IMG/VR virus record: IMGVR_UViG_3300006923_000053
Coordinates: 1-41,125 of that record
Reading direction: 5' to 3' (one strand)
DNA length: 41,125 bases
Source of the DNA: a virus
Position 1 is the stretch's first letter; each line of letters begins with the position of its first letter. The notes beneath the pieces were generated by a model. The model had not been told where the DNA came from. It was given only the letters and a program-made list of their open reading frames with translations, and searched no databases. Below, piece after piece: positions 18,601-28,300 of the stretch. The position numbers and the translations under genes are program-made.

Positions 18601-21024
18601 GCTGGCTCGCTCTCTGGTCGTATCGAAGACGGTGCTTTTGTCTCAAGCTCGGCAGGTAGACAAAGTCCTGCTTATGATTCTTATGAGGATTATGCTCTGG
18701 AATTGCGAGGCAAGAACAAGGATTTTTCAATCGTCCCCGAGTTCAGGATTAGCGATCACCTAGACTTCTATATTAACAAAAGCCGAGGAGATTTTCTAGC
18801 TGCTAATAGTGCTTCTTTTGATATATTTGGAGCGACAAGCTCAGCTGATTTCCCAACAGATAGCAGTCAAGAACAATTCTACAACGTCTATACCAATTCA
18901 GATTTCTTGAAATATTTTGAAGTTGTGAAGAGAGATCATGAAGGAATAGCAGACGATCAATCGGTTACTTTAAAATGTAAGGCTTTAATGAAGTTTCTTC
19001 CATATAATGGATTCTATCCGGCAGAAAGAACTCTTCAAATGGCGACACAATTCTCTTCTTCCTATGCGAATCACGTAGAATATACCGGGGCGGATTCTAC
19101 ATATGAAAATGCAAAGATAAGGCCATTCTTGGAAACTATGTTCGCTCCAGGGGTGGTTTATAACTCTATTAAATCCGGTATTGGCGTTCCATATCCTGTA
19201 CTTACATCAAGTTATGATGTACAAGCCTTGGGTAGTTACTATGCGATTAGTTCAAGCAATAATGGTAGCAGTTTTAGGATGATTGACTTTGAAGCGGCAG
19301 TAGAGCCAGAAAAGTATCTCTCTAGGGTTCCCTTGGTAGATATGGAAGCACACCCTAGTGCTTCACTTAATTTAACCGCATCTTGGAGTGGTCGAGGAGA
19401 CCCCCTCTATAGCATGATGGCACACAACTTCTTTGGAGAGGTACCAGAATTCTTCTTGCCACAAGGAAATGTAACAACAATAACCTCCCTCCCGGAAAGT
19501 GATCCGAGATTTGGCAATGCTATAAGCGGTAGTGTTTACGCAATGAGAATAAAAATGTTTAGAAGTATGAATGCAGCTCGATCATCTTCGGCGGGTACAT
19601 ATGACATGCCGCAAGACAATCCCTTGCAAGACAATCTTCGCGAAACGTTTACTATGTACAGCAGGCCCACAGCCTTTTTCCATGCCGTCACAGGAAGAGA
19701 TGCACTCACTGCTGCCACAGATCATGATGGAAACTATGGGCAAAGGATGCTAGATAGTTATAGCGGCTATAACTGGGTAGCAACTCCACCATACTATCAT
19801 GGGGAAGCTTGGCTGGACATACAGTTTACAGCCGATACAACTAAAAAATATACATTGGCTGAGGTCTTGGGTGACATAGACACAGTTTTCGAATCGAGAT
19901 TTGACAACAACACAGTTACTCCTGGGAATGACGCAGGATATTACCACGAAAGTCGCCTTAGGGACAACATACTAAAACTTACGGATACTCTTATAACTGA
20001 TGGTAGGGCAAGGATTAAATCTGTTGATTTTGACCCGGTTACTGGCAGACCAACAGCTGTTAGGGACGACCCAACAGCAAACCATGTGGCCTGGGTTGTC
20101 CAGCCTAAATGGGAGACTCCAATGTTTGATTTTGGAGATACTGGGGTCCGACCCATAACCAATGCCGCTGGAAATCTAACATTAACCCCCGACCATTCTG
20201 GATCTATTCCTAGAGGGATGTGGCACCAGTTTGGACTTCCACCAGACTCCCCAGATAAGGGAATCTTTTTGCAAATAACCGATATTCCTCAAGATTGGTT
20301 AGAGAACCACCCAGGAGTTAGTGCTCAGTATTATAATAATGGCAGCGTCAAATCCTTAGTAGATGTCTTTGGATTCGATCAGACCCCCCATAGACTTGGG
20401 GAGGTGGCTTTACACAAAACTGTTAGCGAGGCCGTTATAGCTGTACCTTTTGTCGAGAAGGGGACAACTAAAAAGTTTTTTCCAATATCAAGAGGGATTA
20501 TAAACAAGGCTTTAGCGGGTGACCTTGAAGAAGACAATTCTATTCGTCAAATGGTTGAAAAGTTACAAAATTATGTTTTGCCGCCCAAGATGGATTTCTT
20601 AACGTGTAAGCATGTGAAACCATTTGCTATGTATGTTTTTGAATTTGAACACATCTTCGATAAAGACGACTTAGCTCATATTTGGCAGAATCTGCCACCA
20701 AAATCTATAGATAGAATAGAGGAGAAGCAGGCTACTGTCACACATAAGCTTTTGTCTAGTGAGTTACTCGGAATTGATGGAATGCCAACCGGGCTTAGGT
20801 GGATGGTCTTCAAAGTGAAGAAGAAGGCAATTAAAAACTATTTTTCCAAGACAGCATCAAAGCATGGAGATAATTTAGATGATAAAAGGTATAAATTTGA
20901 ATTCGAGATAGCTGGGAGAACAAAGGAGATAGACTATAGTTACAACTGGCCTTATGATTTCTTTTCTCTTGTTGAGATGGTCAAGATAGATGCAGAGGTT
21001 GAGTTTAGGGGAGAGGACGAATAA
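12643..21024 (+). CDS. Giant LamG-domain baseplate/tail structural protein (2793 aa)
   Basis: The start overlaps the previous stop by 4 bases (ATGA). Residues about 200-420 form a LamG/concanavalin-type domain: TTEFWINKGTW, NWKHVALTFV, then SLDEFRYWKAERTHEEVAKN and LGVYFKFNEG. A second, more divergent one lies at about 727-901 (TKWNFAIRTYLS ... VSSVRHWESFLTNEEVTSHA). Between them, about residues 598-625, the segment YKTKGTEKSFRNVIRCYGVDDE resembles the 'kGT..s...ll...G' helix of P2 gpI-type tail proteins. A helical domain follows at about 1020-1170 (IDSSLSIILRQLIPASA). The middle is Ser/Gly-rich, and the C-terminal ~140 residues end in a conserved-looking block (DYSYNWPYDFFSLVEMVKI). In this context it should be a peripheral baseplate or fibre-network protein; glycan binding via LamG is plausible but inferred. 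Confidence 0.6.
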   Translation: MSTKNLFDKGKSYKVLSSVDPDTLGLDAESYRNVRAKVLDKNRFVPNVDFSSASNFVKYGSAKKYYETAFDRITNEYPYDGSSAEKHEFFNSSSYLDLHLFDNDYPTTTGYITLTSDQWGTSTIKGTGAGTDDAWGVTDDTEYLHIIGGPHTASGGMIGETIHSRFSGSNIYDGDIYDTEGVLSLGKQGTRESNLKFDLTRGVTTEFWINKGTWLGSSLSDKEVIFDFWNGEASSSAGYGRLLIYLTGSSNGEDPIRAHLASGSNVWDISYGGSTVLTSSLTSNWKHVALTFVTGSTQLKSDFYYDGALQETKTNTSLTSFGEITGSLNAFVGALQTTPSGNIYHGETMIGAGKLSASLDEFRYWKAERTHEEVAKNYFRHVDGGANADIANTELGVYFKFNEGITTIAATDASVLDYSGRISNGVWVGYPAGTARNTGSAIVSSSAASYELEDPIIYSIHPDVTAKRAELVISGSAYDHQNNSSIYYTLPSWIIEEDDESGEILNLTQVVASYFDTLHAQMAEVPRLKDISYLSSSLKPYPFSNRLLESAGLFAPEIFVDASVLEHIKGQSETRFYDKDLSEIKNLIYQNIYNNLVYIYKTKGTEKSFRNVIRCYGVDDELIKVNLYGNNVTHKLRDNFRSSVTKKTYADFNHPTRFESTITHQTSSTNINTLDVTYISGTTGNSRTAEVEVIFPKKFRPSDEQYFKTDFLSSSVFGYHRVKTSLDIQDFSGYSTSADRSLQLYAVRPFVESKDAYFVLENPAQTIRLTSSVYQDLYDDTKWNFAIRTYLSKKEQADYVSGSAGTAGESDIIFELYGCNVELGIVKNQFSVTASTAQSATANGYITSPRRYYAGAHRVDFTGSITTKSDIKVSSVRHWESFLTNEEVTSHAKNTNAYGVLDPLESTHLYDVGTQGHHIPKIETLSLSWALDDVTGSDTDGEFLINDFSSGSIEKRTRYPGDYGESVGNQHTGRGFFFPASSTSSVSVEYVQTAVQSLPEVVTSYDMTNIMDFDDEIFEKDSRTINHFFAIEKSMYQTISEEMLNMFSTIVGFNNLIGEPVNRYRQEYKDMAKLRNLFFENVENVPDLDKYVDFYRWIDSSLSIILRQLIPASANTSEDVRTMIESHVLERNKYYNKFPALELKSGEIIAGLNGINKFEPDEIPNWRYAYAPISDSEADNTIYWKYAEATHPILSSSNADVNLSRNAIIRSKRGMRDRRYRTPYKLSAEVGIEDKVSRHGTGRRVIHGGINSARSKKVGSYRDVVSFGTADGFVFDNIKNVIDVNDVIHPMHKKYQVFEETNNSLKGETFAPFRVLSGSADGYNSSFGTFQAVNLHTDAYHAGGEIPLQSPFTEKFVGGHVSRHTPINSGSDDITNRAESWKLTTTSTSLTFAHPDTDKPRDTITRNVKAKRPVNIENLKITGSSALGNYSNIREVVQVAGRAGNNSQFVRNEGVSISHIVSGDITGIVDHEISQFSSSAHVIAEIFSAPGGPDVSRGGLDAETGQYSVYNVLPYRNLLVRVPLRTMLSASTSQFGFRPGATATSADYSGTANFHKINRNTLNRILYSNAYTGDLGTVATASVNDNSFITRPIPQSDLQYVWLTGSYESTALGGTRSSGRTMLGYAPRDFEVSTSAGYVNAITFASQSHIAAANTGIPVDLIGLNTVINEPISASQQTLGYPLTTDAGSTSSPYNTNPTNNVGSGQVLSALMAHRRSLSGFSTWRQIRTGEHPVARVLRESHIISIENNDKQTFSSGGRVLPAQRHGGFTQYRESPVISKYKPIIQSMADLNIGSTYGNNISYYSNLALNRNYAPPQQPQLYDKIKSAYGADFNYLRYSESVYPAEKNAYNNRIRLRKGYTIDYWHSNRQTREDNKANKISLGSRSKYSIWAMDAKNGFATSTTVTAQTDGTSPAGELQNYGTYGHYGNKQYITASALYSLKHWVATTASVAAPSGIAIAESAGAAGTGDRIFGFLTVGGGNALWEAGSLSGRIEDGAFVSSSAGRQSPAYDSYEDYALELRGKNKDFSIVPEFRISDHLDFYINKSRGDFLAANSASFDIFGATSSADFPTDSSQEQFYNVYTNSDFLKYFEVVKRDHEGIADDQSVTLKCKALMKFLPYNGFYPAERTLQMATQFSSSYANHVEYTGADSTYENAKIRPFLETMFAPGVVYNSIKSGIGVPYPVLTSSYDVQALGSYYAISSSNNGSSFRMIDFEAAVEPEKYLSRVPLVDMEAHPSASLNLTASWSGRGDPLYSMMAHNFFGEVPEFFLPQGNVTTITSLPESDPRFGNAISGSVYAMRIKMFRSMNAARSSSAGTYDMPQDNPLQDNLRETFTMYSRPTAFFHAVTGRDALTAATDHDGNYGQRMLDSYSGYNWVATPPYYHGEAWLDIQFTADTTKKYTLAEVLGDIDTVFESRFDNNTVTPGNDAGYYHESRLRDNILKLTDTLITDGRARIKSVDFDPVTGRPTAVRDDPTANHVAWVVQPKWETPMFDFGDTGVRPITNAAGNLTLTPDHSGSIPRGMWHQFGLPPDSPDKGIFLQITDIPQDWLENHPGVSAQYYNNGSVKSLVDVFGFDQTPHRLGEVALHKTVSEAVIAVPFVEKGTTKKFFPISRGIINKALAGDLEEDNSIRQMVEKLQNYVLPPKMDFLTCKHVKPFAMYVFEFEHIFDKDDLAHIWQNLPPKSIDRIEEKQATVTHKLLSSELLGIDGMPTGLRWMVFKVKKKAIKNYFSKTASKHGDNLDDKRYKFEFEIAGRTKEIDYSYNWPYDFFSLVEMVKIDAEVEFRGEDE

Positions 21025-22115
21025 TGAAATTTATGAACAAAAAAGAACAAGTTTTAGACATTCAGCTAACTCCTTATGGGGAATACCTGATCTCTCAAGG
21101 TCGGTTTAAGCCGGAATATTATTCATTTTATGATGACAACATTCTTTATGAGTCCCAGTACGCCGGTTATGCTGACTCTCAAAATAATATTGAACCCAGA
21201 ACTCAAGAAGATACGCCACAATTAGAAACACAAGTTGTATTCTCAGATAGAGAAGGGTTTGTCAAGAGAACGTTCGCCGACAGTCACACAACTGTGGGTA
21301 CAGCAGTGGGAGCCATTATAACAGCCCCCAGCCCCCATAAACCTCTTATAGGTTCCACCTACATCTCTCAGGACCCCAGAGAGGTTACTGATTCCTTCTT
21401 TGAACGTTATAAGTACGGGCTACAGCATTGCTTAGGCAGATCAGATATTCTTAAAACAGACGCCCCAGCTTGGTCAGTGAGTATGTTAAGAGGAGAAATA
21501 ACCGGTTCAGCGAAAGCCATAACTGGGTCCAATACACCCGTGATAAACATCCCTCAACTAGATGTAACCCTGACTTACAAGATTAATACTGTGTCGGATA
21601 GGCAATTTATATCCGACACGGAGTTGGCCATACAATACCCAAATGGACAATATTTAGATGTTAAACCTGAGATTCTGCTCGCCCAGGTCCTGGAAAAGAA
21701 CGCAGAGTTCACAAAAGAAAACTTTGACATTGAAGTGTTTGAGGTCTTATCCGGCCCCCTCCCAGGGATGATAGACTCGACAGTAGAAGAGTTAAGGCCC
21801 TTAAAGTTCAAAAGACCGTACAGTTTGATACAAGACAACGTGCTACTGGACAAAGATGAGGTGGATATCTCCACACAGCCCTTAACCCCTGAATATGTAG
21901 AATACTACTTTGACGTGAAGGTAGGCAGAAAAATCAATAAACAACTTATTTGCTCTTCTCTTGATGAACTCAAATTAAAGGGTTTATATGTAGATACAGA
22001 TGTTGAATGTAAAGATACTAAAAATATTTCTTTAGTTGATATTTACAGTACGGATGCTGCTTCTGAACCGTGTCCTGAATTGAATGACCCATGTGAACCC
22101 GGAACTGTATACTAA
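21024..22115 (+). CDS. Conserved phage structural protein of unknown function
   Basis: 363 residues; one-base overlap with the upstream stop (TAATG) and a GGGGAGAGG in the preceding codons. The N-terminus NKKEQVLDIQLTPYGEYLISQG followed by FKPEYYSFYDDNILYESQYAG is a pattern I recall from phage structural clusters of this type, usually without an assigned function. The middle is beta-rich. The C-terminus carries several Cys (ICSS, VECKD, EPCPELNDPCEPG), unusual for an otherwise Cys-poor structural block, and its NDPCEPG resembles a motif in the next gene. Coupled translation with both neighbours suggests that the three products assemble together. A baseplate or tail-sheath accessory role is only inference. 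Confidence 0.5.
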   Translation: MKFMNKKEQVLDIQLTPYGEYLISQGRFKPEYYSFYDDNILYESQYAGYADSQNNIEPRTQEDTPQLETQVVFSDREGFVKRTFADSHTTVGTAVGAIITAPSPHKPLIGSTYISQDPREVTDSFFERYKYGLQHCLGRSDILKTDAPAWSVSMLRGEITGSAKAITGSNTPVINIPQLDVTLTYKINTVSDRQFISDTELAIQYPNGQYLDVKPEILLAQVLEKNAEFTKENFDIEVFEVLSGPLPGMIDSTVEELRPLKFKRPYSLIQDNVLLDKDEVDISTQPLTPEYVEYYFDVKVGRKINKQLICSSLDELKLKGLYVDTDVECKDTKNISLVDIYSTDAASEPCPELNDPCEPGTVY

Positions 22116-25100
22116 TGGCCAGTAAGAGTCAGATAATCCAAAGCTTAATAGGCGATATAGTGCCTTATGTTTTTATAGGAAGCATAAAGTTTAAAAATTT
22201 TGCTTCCTTAAGAGAGGAAGATACCTTAGTGTCTAAGACAAGCAGCCCTTCTTTTCGTAGAAATCGATTTGGAAAAAAAATACCTTTTGCTCGATCTGAG
22301 GATAGTCAAGGAAAGGTAGAGAAACCTTATATCGCGGAGGTTACTTTTGTCTTAAATGATTTACTCAATAATAGTCATTGGTACAATACTGGGATAGCAC
22401 CTTCGATGAACATAAAAGTTCTACAAAGTGATAGTGAGAAGACCACAAAGCTGATAAAGGATGGTAGCATAACAGATATATCTGATTTGAAAGAAAAGTA
22501 CAGGGATCGTGTTACTCAAAAAATTATTAAAATCCCAAGTGAAAAAGCATTAAGTGATCACGTATCCAAGGAACTAGAGGATTATAATGATAAATTATGT
22601 TCACTATACATAACAGAAAAATTCTTAGTGAAATCAAATCATTTGACATTTTTTGCATTTTGCGAGGTAGAAGGTCTTGGTCAACCTGGGAGAAGGACGA
22701 TCCAAAGAGTACTGCATAATAATAAAAAAATTAGAAAGTCACATGTGTATTATCTACCAGATGGTAAAGTCTGGAAAGGACCGATTCACAAGCACTCAAG
22801 TAAAGGATGGATGGCAGGAGCAAAGCACACTTCTCGTTATCATCCAACGTTGGAGCGAGTAGAACATCTAAATAACAAAATACAAGATTATCATATATTT
22901 GATATTTTAGAAGAAAAACAACAAAATATAATTTTAACCCAAGATATCAAAGAAAAAGGAAAGCTTTATTCGGATTTGAGTTTGTCTAGAGACCAGCTTG
23001 GTCAAGCTAGGGGGTTATTCGTTTTTGATATTATTGGGTTTCTTAGGCATTATTCCCGTTTAAATGGACTGATATCCAAGAGAAATGTAAAGGAGATGTT
23101 GTTTCTATCAGAGATAAAGAAATTAAGTATCATTAGAACAAAAGTGGTCAAAGGCTCGCCAGGCGATTTTGGGGTAGAGGACCAAAGAGATTTATATGAT
23201 GTAGTCTGTACGTCCCGTGATATTCCGCACAAATCCACACTGGCTAAAGTCCAAAATAGAATAGATTCGAATAAGGATGGCGTCATAGACAAAACCATTG
23301 GTGCGATAAGGGAAATAAAACTAGCAGGCACAGGCAATAAACGAACATTCACTTTCGTAGACTCCGAAATTGCAGAGTTTGAATCAGGCAAATATAAATA
23401 TGGTTTTGAAATATCTGTTGAAGATCCGACTACAAAATTCATCAAAACACAGATACAAAACCTAGAAATGGCAAAAAGAATCATAATCAGCTATTACAAT
23501 AGAGCTAATAGGAAAAGAAATTTTATACCAGGCACAACGAGGTTTTCTCCTGAGTTTTTAAAATATATTAGAACAATATATAATCTAGGTAGCAAGGTAA
23601 CGACTAGCAAGAGAAAGAAGAAGATAAAGGCTCCTTGGAGGGCTGCGGCAGTGCTTTATATTAAAGTGCTAGAAAATTTAACGGATACAAGATTCACAAA
23701 GTCTGAGAAGCTTGATTTGTACACTACTTTATATCCCGTTTCTGGGGATCTTGAGGGAGTTGAAAAATTCATTTTGCTTTTAGATGGTTTGATAAATAAA
23801 TTATCTTTTTATGATTTAGGAACGGAAACCACAAGAAGGGGCTCGGTTCAGAGACATGGCAGTAAAATGAGTAATTTGTTGTTAGACGAAAAAACATTTA
23901 AACCAATATTCAATGCCGCACTAGATAAAAATTATGGTTTTAACTATTTTAGGAAAACATTAACTTATAATAGCGATAGTTTACCTGTTACTACAAGACG
24001 TTCTCTTATAAATAGGTTCAATGTTGAAGTGGGAAAATTCTTTCCCGAGGCTGTGGGGAAGCGTAAAAACGAGATTAATGATCCATATTTAGAGGGTTTT
24101 CGAAGGAACTACTACTCTTATTTATCTCCGATGGCAGTCAATTATCCATCAGGTGAGATTTCTTTTGCCAAGTTATCCAAGCTAAATGAAAAAGAACAAA
24201 AGGATTTGTTATCACATGCTCACGTTCTTTCCCTTAAGAAGAAAAACGGAAAAGACCTACCAAATAGTGGCATACTAAGTGATGTGAGAGGAGAAGAGAC
24301 GGAAGAAACATTATCTTTTCTCTTAAGCGAACTGGGAAGCGTAGGTGCAACGATAACCTCTGGAATCACACAACAGGGCCAGTCTGGGAATAATGACGAT
24401 TTTGTTGACTCTGTCGAATATGTTGGAGAAACAGACAACTTTAAAGAAAAAGAAACGCAAGAACCATCTAATATAGAAAATCAGGATTTTGATGATCGTT
24501 CACTCCAAGCGATGAAAAGAGTTTTCGGAGGTACGGGCAGAGATTCTACTGCTGATTTTTTGGGAGCCTCAAGAGATAACGAAAAAATAGATTTAAACCC
24601 AAATCAAAAAGATAGCATACAAGCAAGATCATACAAAAAGAAAACAAATGAAGGAATAGACATCCCGCCCGAACAAAATGATTTAGTCTATAATAGCACA
24701 GTCAAAGTTGAGTATACCATAGGGTACGATAGTAAAATGCAGCCAATAATTAAAGCTGACCCCCCTTTGACAGCCTTACCGTTTGTAGCAACTGTAAAAA
24801 CCAAGCAGACAGACAGTACTGGCAACTTTGTTGATGAAATATATATCTACGATAATTTTATTTTGGTTTATGGGAGCGGCCAAGATGTTACTGAAACAAT
24901 TATAAAAGATGAAGAGCCATGCGATGAAATAGAGCGAGGACCAGAAGAAGAAGAAATAGATTCCCTACCTCCACCCCCTACTAATGACCCTTGTCCACCT
25001 GGAATGAGCTGGAATGTGTTGACGGGCAGGTGCGAAGACGTTAAGGTAACCCCACCGGGCGATGGTGAAACTAGCGTGGTTGTACCTACCCCGCCACCAG

Positions 25101-25351
25101 ATGACTTTGACATACCCGACATGCCAGATGACGATGACGGGGGAGATGACAGTGGAGACAGTAGCGAGGATACAGTGTTAACAACAAATCCAGAAGAGGA
25201 AATGATTATAGTTTCGCAACCATCTACCGTAGTCCAGACGGTCGAAGCCCAGACTATACCTACAGCAACAAGTGAGCAGCAGCAGGCTTATTTCAGAAGG
25301 GTCAGGGTAGAAAACGACACCCCCAGCGGAGGAAGCTCAAATGGCTATTAA
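22115..25351 (+). CDS. Large structural protein with His-rich block and Pro/Asp-rich C-terminus
   Basis: 1078 residues; the ATG overlaps the previous stop by one base. No known domain is certain. Around residues 212-249 is a compact block of Trp, His and Gly (DGKVWKGPIHKHSSKGWMAG, then AKHTSRYHPTLERV) whose invariant-looking spacing suggests a small folded or metal-binding module. Residues 384-395 (DSNKDGVIDKTI) resemble a degenerate EF-hand/dockerin Ca-loop that lacks the usual acid at position 12. The middle is Lys-rich and helical. The last ~130 residues are disordered: acidic and Pro-rich, with DPCPPGMSWNVLTGRCED around residue 965 and an Asp/Gly/Ser run. The final codons overlap the next start by 11 bases. 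Probably a tail or baseplate component; function unknown. Confidence 0.5.
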   Translation: MASKSQIIQSLIGDIVPYVFIGSIKFKNFASLREEDTLVSKTSSPSFRRNRFGKKIPFARSEDSQGKVEKPYIAEVTFVLNDLLNNSHWYNTGIAPSMNIKVLQSDSEKTTKLIKDGSITDISDLKEKYRDRVTQKIIKIPSEKALSDHVSKELEDYNDKLCSLYITEKFLVKSNHLTFFAFCEVEGLGQPGRRTIQRVLHNNKKIRKSHVYYLPDGKVWKGPIHKHSSKGWMAGAKHTSRYHPTLERVEHLNNKIQDYHIFDILEEKQQNIILTQDIKEKGKLYSDLSLSRDQLGQARGLFVFDIIGFLRHYSRLNGLISKRNVKEMLFLSEIKKLSIIRTKVVKGSPGDFGVEDQRDLYDVVCTSRDIPHKSTLAKVQNRIDSNKDGVIDKTIGAIREIKLAGTGNKRTFTFVDSEIAEFESGKYKYGFEISVEDPTTKFIKTQIQNLEMAKRIIISYYNRANRKRNFIPGTTRFSPEFLKYIRTIYNLGSKVTTSKRKKKIKAPWRAAAVLYIKVLENLTDTRFTKSEKLDLYTTLYPVSGDLEGVEKFILLLDGLINKLSFYDLGTETTRRGSVQRHGSKMSNLLLDEKTFKPIFNAALDKNYGFNYFRKTLTYNSDSLPVTTRRSLINRFNVEVGKFFPEAVGKRKNEINDPYLEGFRRNYYSYLSPMAVNYPSGEISFAKLSKLNEKEQKDLLSHAHVLSLKKKNGKDLPNSGILSDVRGEETEETLSFLLSELGSVGATITSGITQQGQSGNNDDFVDSVEYVGETDNFKEKETQEPSNIENQDFDDRSLQAMKRVFGGTGRDSTADFLGASRDNEKIDLNPNQKDSIQARSYKKKTNEGIDIPPEQNDLVYNSTVKVEYTIGYDSKMQPIIKADPPLTALPFVATVKTKQTDSTGNFVDEIYIYDNFILVYGSGQDVTETIIKDEEPCDEIERGPEEEEIDSLPPPPTNDPCPPGMSWNVLTGRCEDVKVTPPGDGETSVVVPTPPPDDFDIPDMPDDDDGGDDSGDSSEDTVLTTNPEEEMIIVSQPSTVVQTVEAQTIPTATSEQQQAYFRRVRVENDTPSGGSSNGY

Positions 25352-28300
25352 AAAATATATTAGCCCTGATGTCACATTTGGTACGATTCGGGATAACTTT
25401 AGAAAAACAATGGGCCAATACTGGGTGGCCAATACTAGTGGGGATTTAGAATACAACCCTGATGCAAAGAAAATACCAGATCCGGGAATTGGGTTTACTG
25501 GCGGTTTTGCCGATCCTGCCGTCCTGCTCATCGAGCCAGAAAACTCTTATGAAAGTATTAGGCAACTAGAAGTTAGAAGAATAGAAAATTCTTTAGACAT
25601 TCCCCACGAAGAGTATGGTCTTGCTAGAAACGCTCTTCTTGGCATGGCCCAACTAAAATTGAAAGTAACCGGCACCGCAGCAGACTATGATTCATTAGGC
25701 AAATTTAGGGATGATCTGGCTTTTTTATTCGGCAACTCAGAAGGATTCTATCATGATCGTTGCTTTAGTTATACGGTACCGGATGTAGATTCCTATTCGT
25801 CTACATCGACTTATAATTATTTTGTTGAATCCTATGAAGCACTGATTCCGTCCGTGTATGAAACGGCTCTTCCAAACCATTATAATATTAATATTATAGA
25901 CAGAACAGAAGATGAATTTGGATTAACTTTGTTTCCTGGTGGCGCTGGGGTTCTGTCGTCGGTGCCCACTACAGTTACCACATATCAGGAAAACTTGGAT
26001 CATGCGTTGTTATATGGGAAAATCGATTCAAGTATTATAACAGATGATGGACTTTATGAGGATTCTTATACTGTACCTGACATTGTTCTTAGCGGGTTAA
26101 GCCTTGCAGAATATATAGATGCCGACCTGGAAGCCACTCTTAACTTAAAATATACAAAATACATTGAGGAGTGGACTAAAAATTATGTAGAATTAGACTC
26201 TAGAGAGGCACAGGGAATTGAAGATAGAAGTAAAAATATTATTATATCTACTTTGGGTACCGCCGTTATAGAAGAGGATATGAATAATATACTTCCTGTA
26301 AAGGATAAGATGCCCTTCTACTCATCGGTTTCTTTCCCATCGGAAGAGTACAAAGCTGGTTTAGATAATATTCTTCCTGCCCACACAATCGACCCGATAG
26401 CAAAAGTTATATCAGGGAATTCACTTTTTTCTTCTTTTGGTTCACATATAGCTGGGGTTTATGATTCTTCTTATCAGGATCCAAATCTTGGATTAAACAT
26501 AGATAATGAATATGCCTTTTCAGGGATGACTTTTTATGACGAATCAGGAGAAGAAACTAGACTATTGGTCTCTTCATTCTTGGATGTCTATGAAACAGGG
26601 CTTCCTACTTTCTCAAACACAAATGCAAAATATAATTCATTTACTTCCGCATTAACATATCCTTTCTCAGTTCTGCCTTATTTCAGCTCTATTTTATCCA
26701 ATACTCCTCCGAGTTCTGCTAAATCTTTCGATATAACAAATAAATTATTTATAGATTATGAAACGTATGAAACAAATTTTGCTAGGGATTTGGCTAGAAT
26801 AGACGACCCAACCGATCCATTTGTACCAAACATCGCACAGTATTTGGCTTTTAAAAATTATGAGATGCAAACCACTCGATTATCCCACGACGAGCCTGGT
26901 CTTGCATCACTTTTGGGAGCCGGATTTGAATGGGGAATATCAAATCAAGCAAACTTTTCTTTTGGTTATGATAATTCAACAGATATTGGTCGACTATACA
27001 CAGGGGCTTTTGAGGATGGCCAAACAGCTTATAACGAAACCGTTATGTATAGAATAGCAAAATATCGAGGAACGGATACAACTGCTGCGCCTATACAAAA
27101 TATGTGGATCCCAAATTCTAAAGCCGACCTGGGAGGTACAAGTATATTGGCCCCTTATAGCGTAGGATCTTACGGGTCAAACATTGAATATATCGACACG
27201 CAAGTTAGATACGGACAAGTATATACTTATAAAGTCTCGGCGTTTAAATATTTGTTTGGATTGAAATACCAATATAAAGAACACAAAGCGCCTGGGATAT
27301 CTGTGGTAGAAACCGTCCTTGACGAGAGCGCAACAGTAATTGGCTATATAGTCAAATGGACAGGGATGTCAAATTTGTTTGATGATTGGGAGGCGGCTAC
27401 TGACTCGATGGCCCCAAACCCTGGAAGTAGCCCCGCTTATCCACACCACGTCTATGCTGAATTAGCAAACCCTGGAGTAGGTAGCGAATTGGAAATGGCC
27501 AATGACTACGCTACATATAGTGATGAAAATATTTATTATCTATCAATAGTCAGGCTTAATGAGATTTTGAAAAGATCCTGGACCCTCTCTATATTGCCCC
27601 AGGGGTTTCCATATGTTGATCCCATGAGGGGTGATTTCCTTAAAGTCCAGGATCTCCTTAACCCAGACTATGATACGAATGCGAGTCTACAAGAATTTTT
27701 TAGCTCTAACTTGACTTGGGAGGAGTTGACGAGCCCAGGCCCTTTTCCTACAACGGTTATCGATAGAGATATGATCACTGAATCCACACCAGTAAATTTT
27801 ACAGAGGGCTCTGCCGATATAGACCTCGCCACCAAGATGGTAGATGGCGAATGGAACTTAGGGCCAAACACTAAAAGTAAGGTTAAAAACTTTAGCGTAG
27901 AAGGTTGGCTAAGATTATGGTTTGGAGCAATTGAGGGAGAGGATTATTCACATTTAAACGATCTGGGGGCGAGGGTAAAAAAAATGTGGTGCCCTCCTTC
28001 GGGACATGTTCTGCCTATATCATCCGGAATCCTCTCGACACCCGTGGCCCTGGTTACCGGGTTTGAAAATCGCTATAGGACTGGTAATCCGACTGTAGGA
28101 AGTGTGGAGGCTGTTGAACCAGGAGCAGGTTTAACGACCGTGACTACCACAGGGTATGAGGCAGAATATAATCTTAATATGTACCCAACAGCTGAAATAG
28201 TAGAGGTTCCTTACTTTACTTCTACCACATCTATCTTGTCAAACCCACCTCCACCACCAGAAATATCGGTTATACCTTATCGCGGAGTGAACGATACTTT

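Noticed and set aside
23264-23299. EF-hand/dockerin-like loop DSNKDGVIDKTI
   Set aside because: Position 12 is Ile rather than an acid and there is no second loop, so Ca binding is not supported beyond mention in the gene entry.
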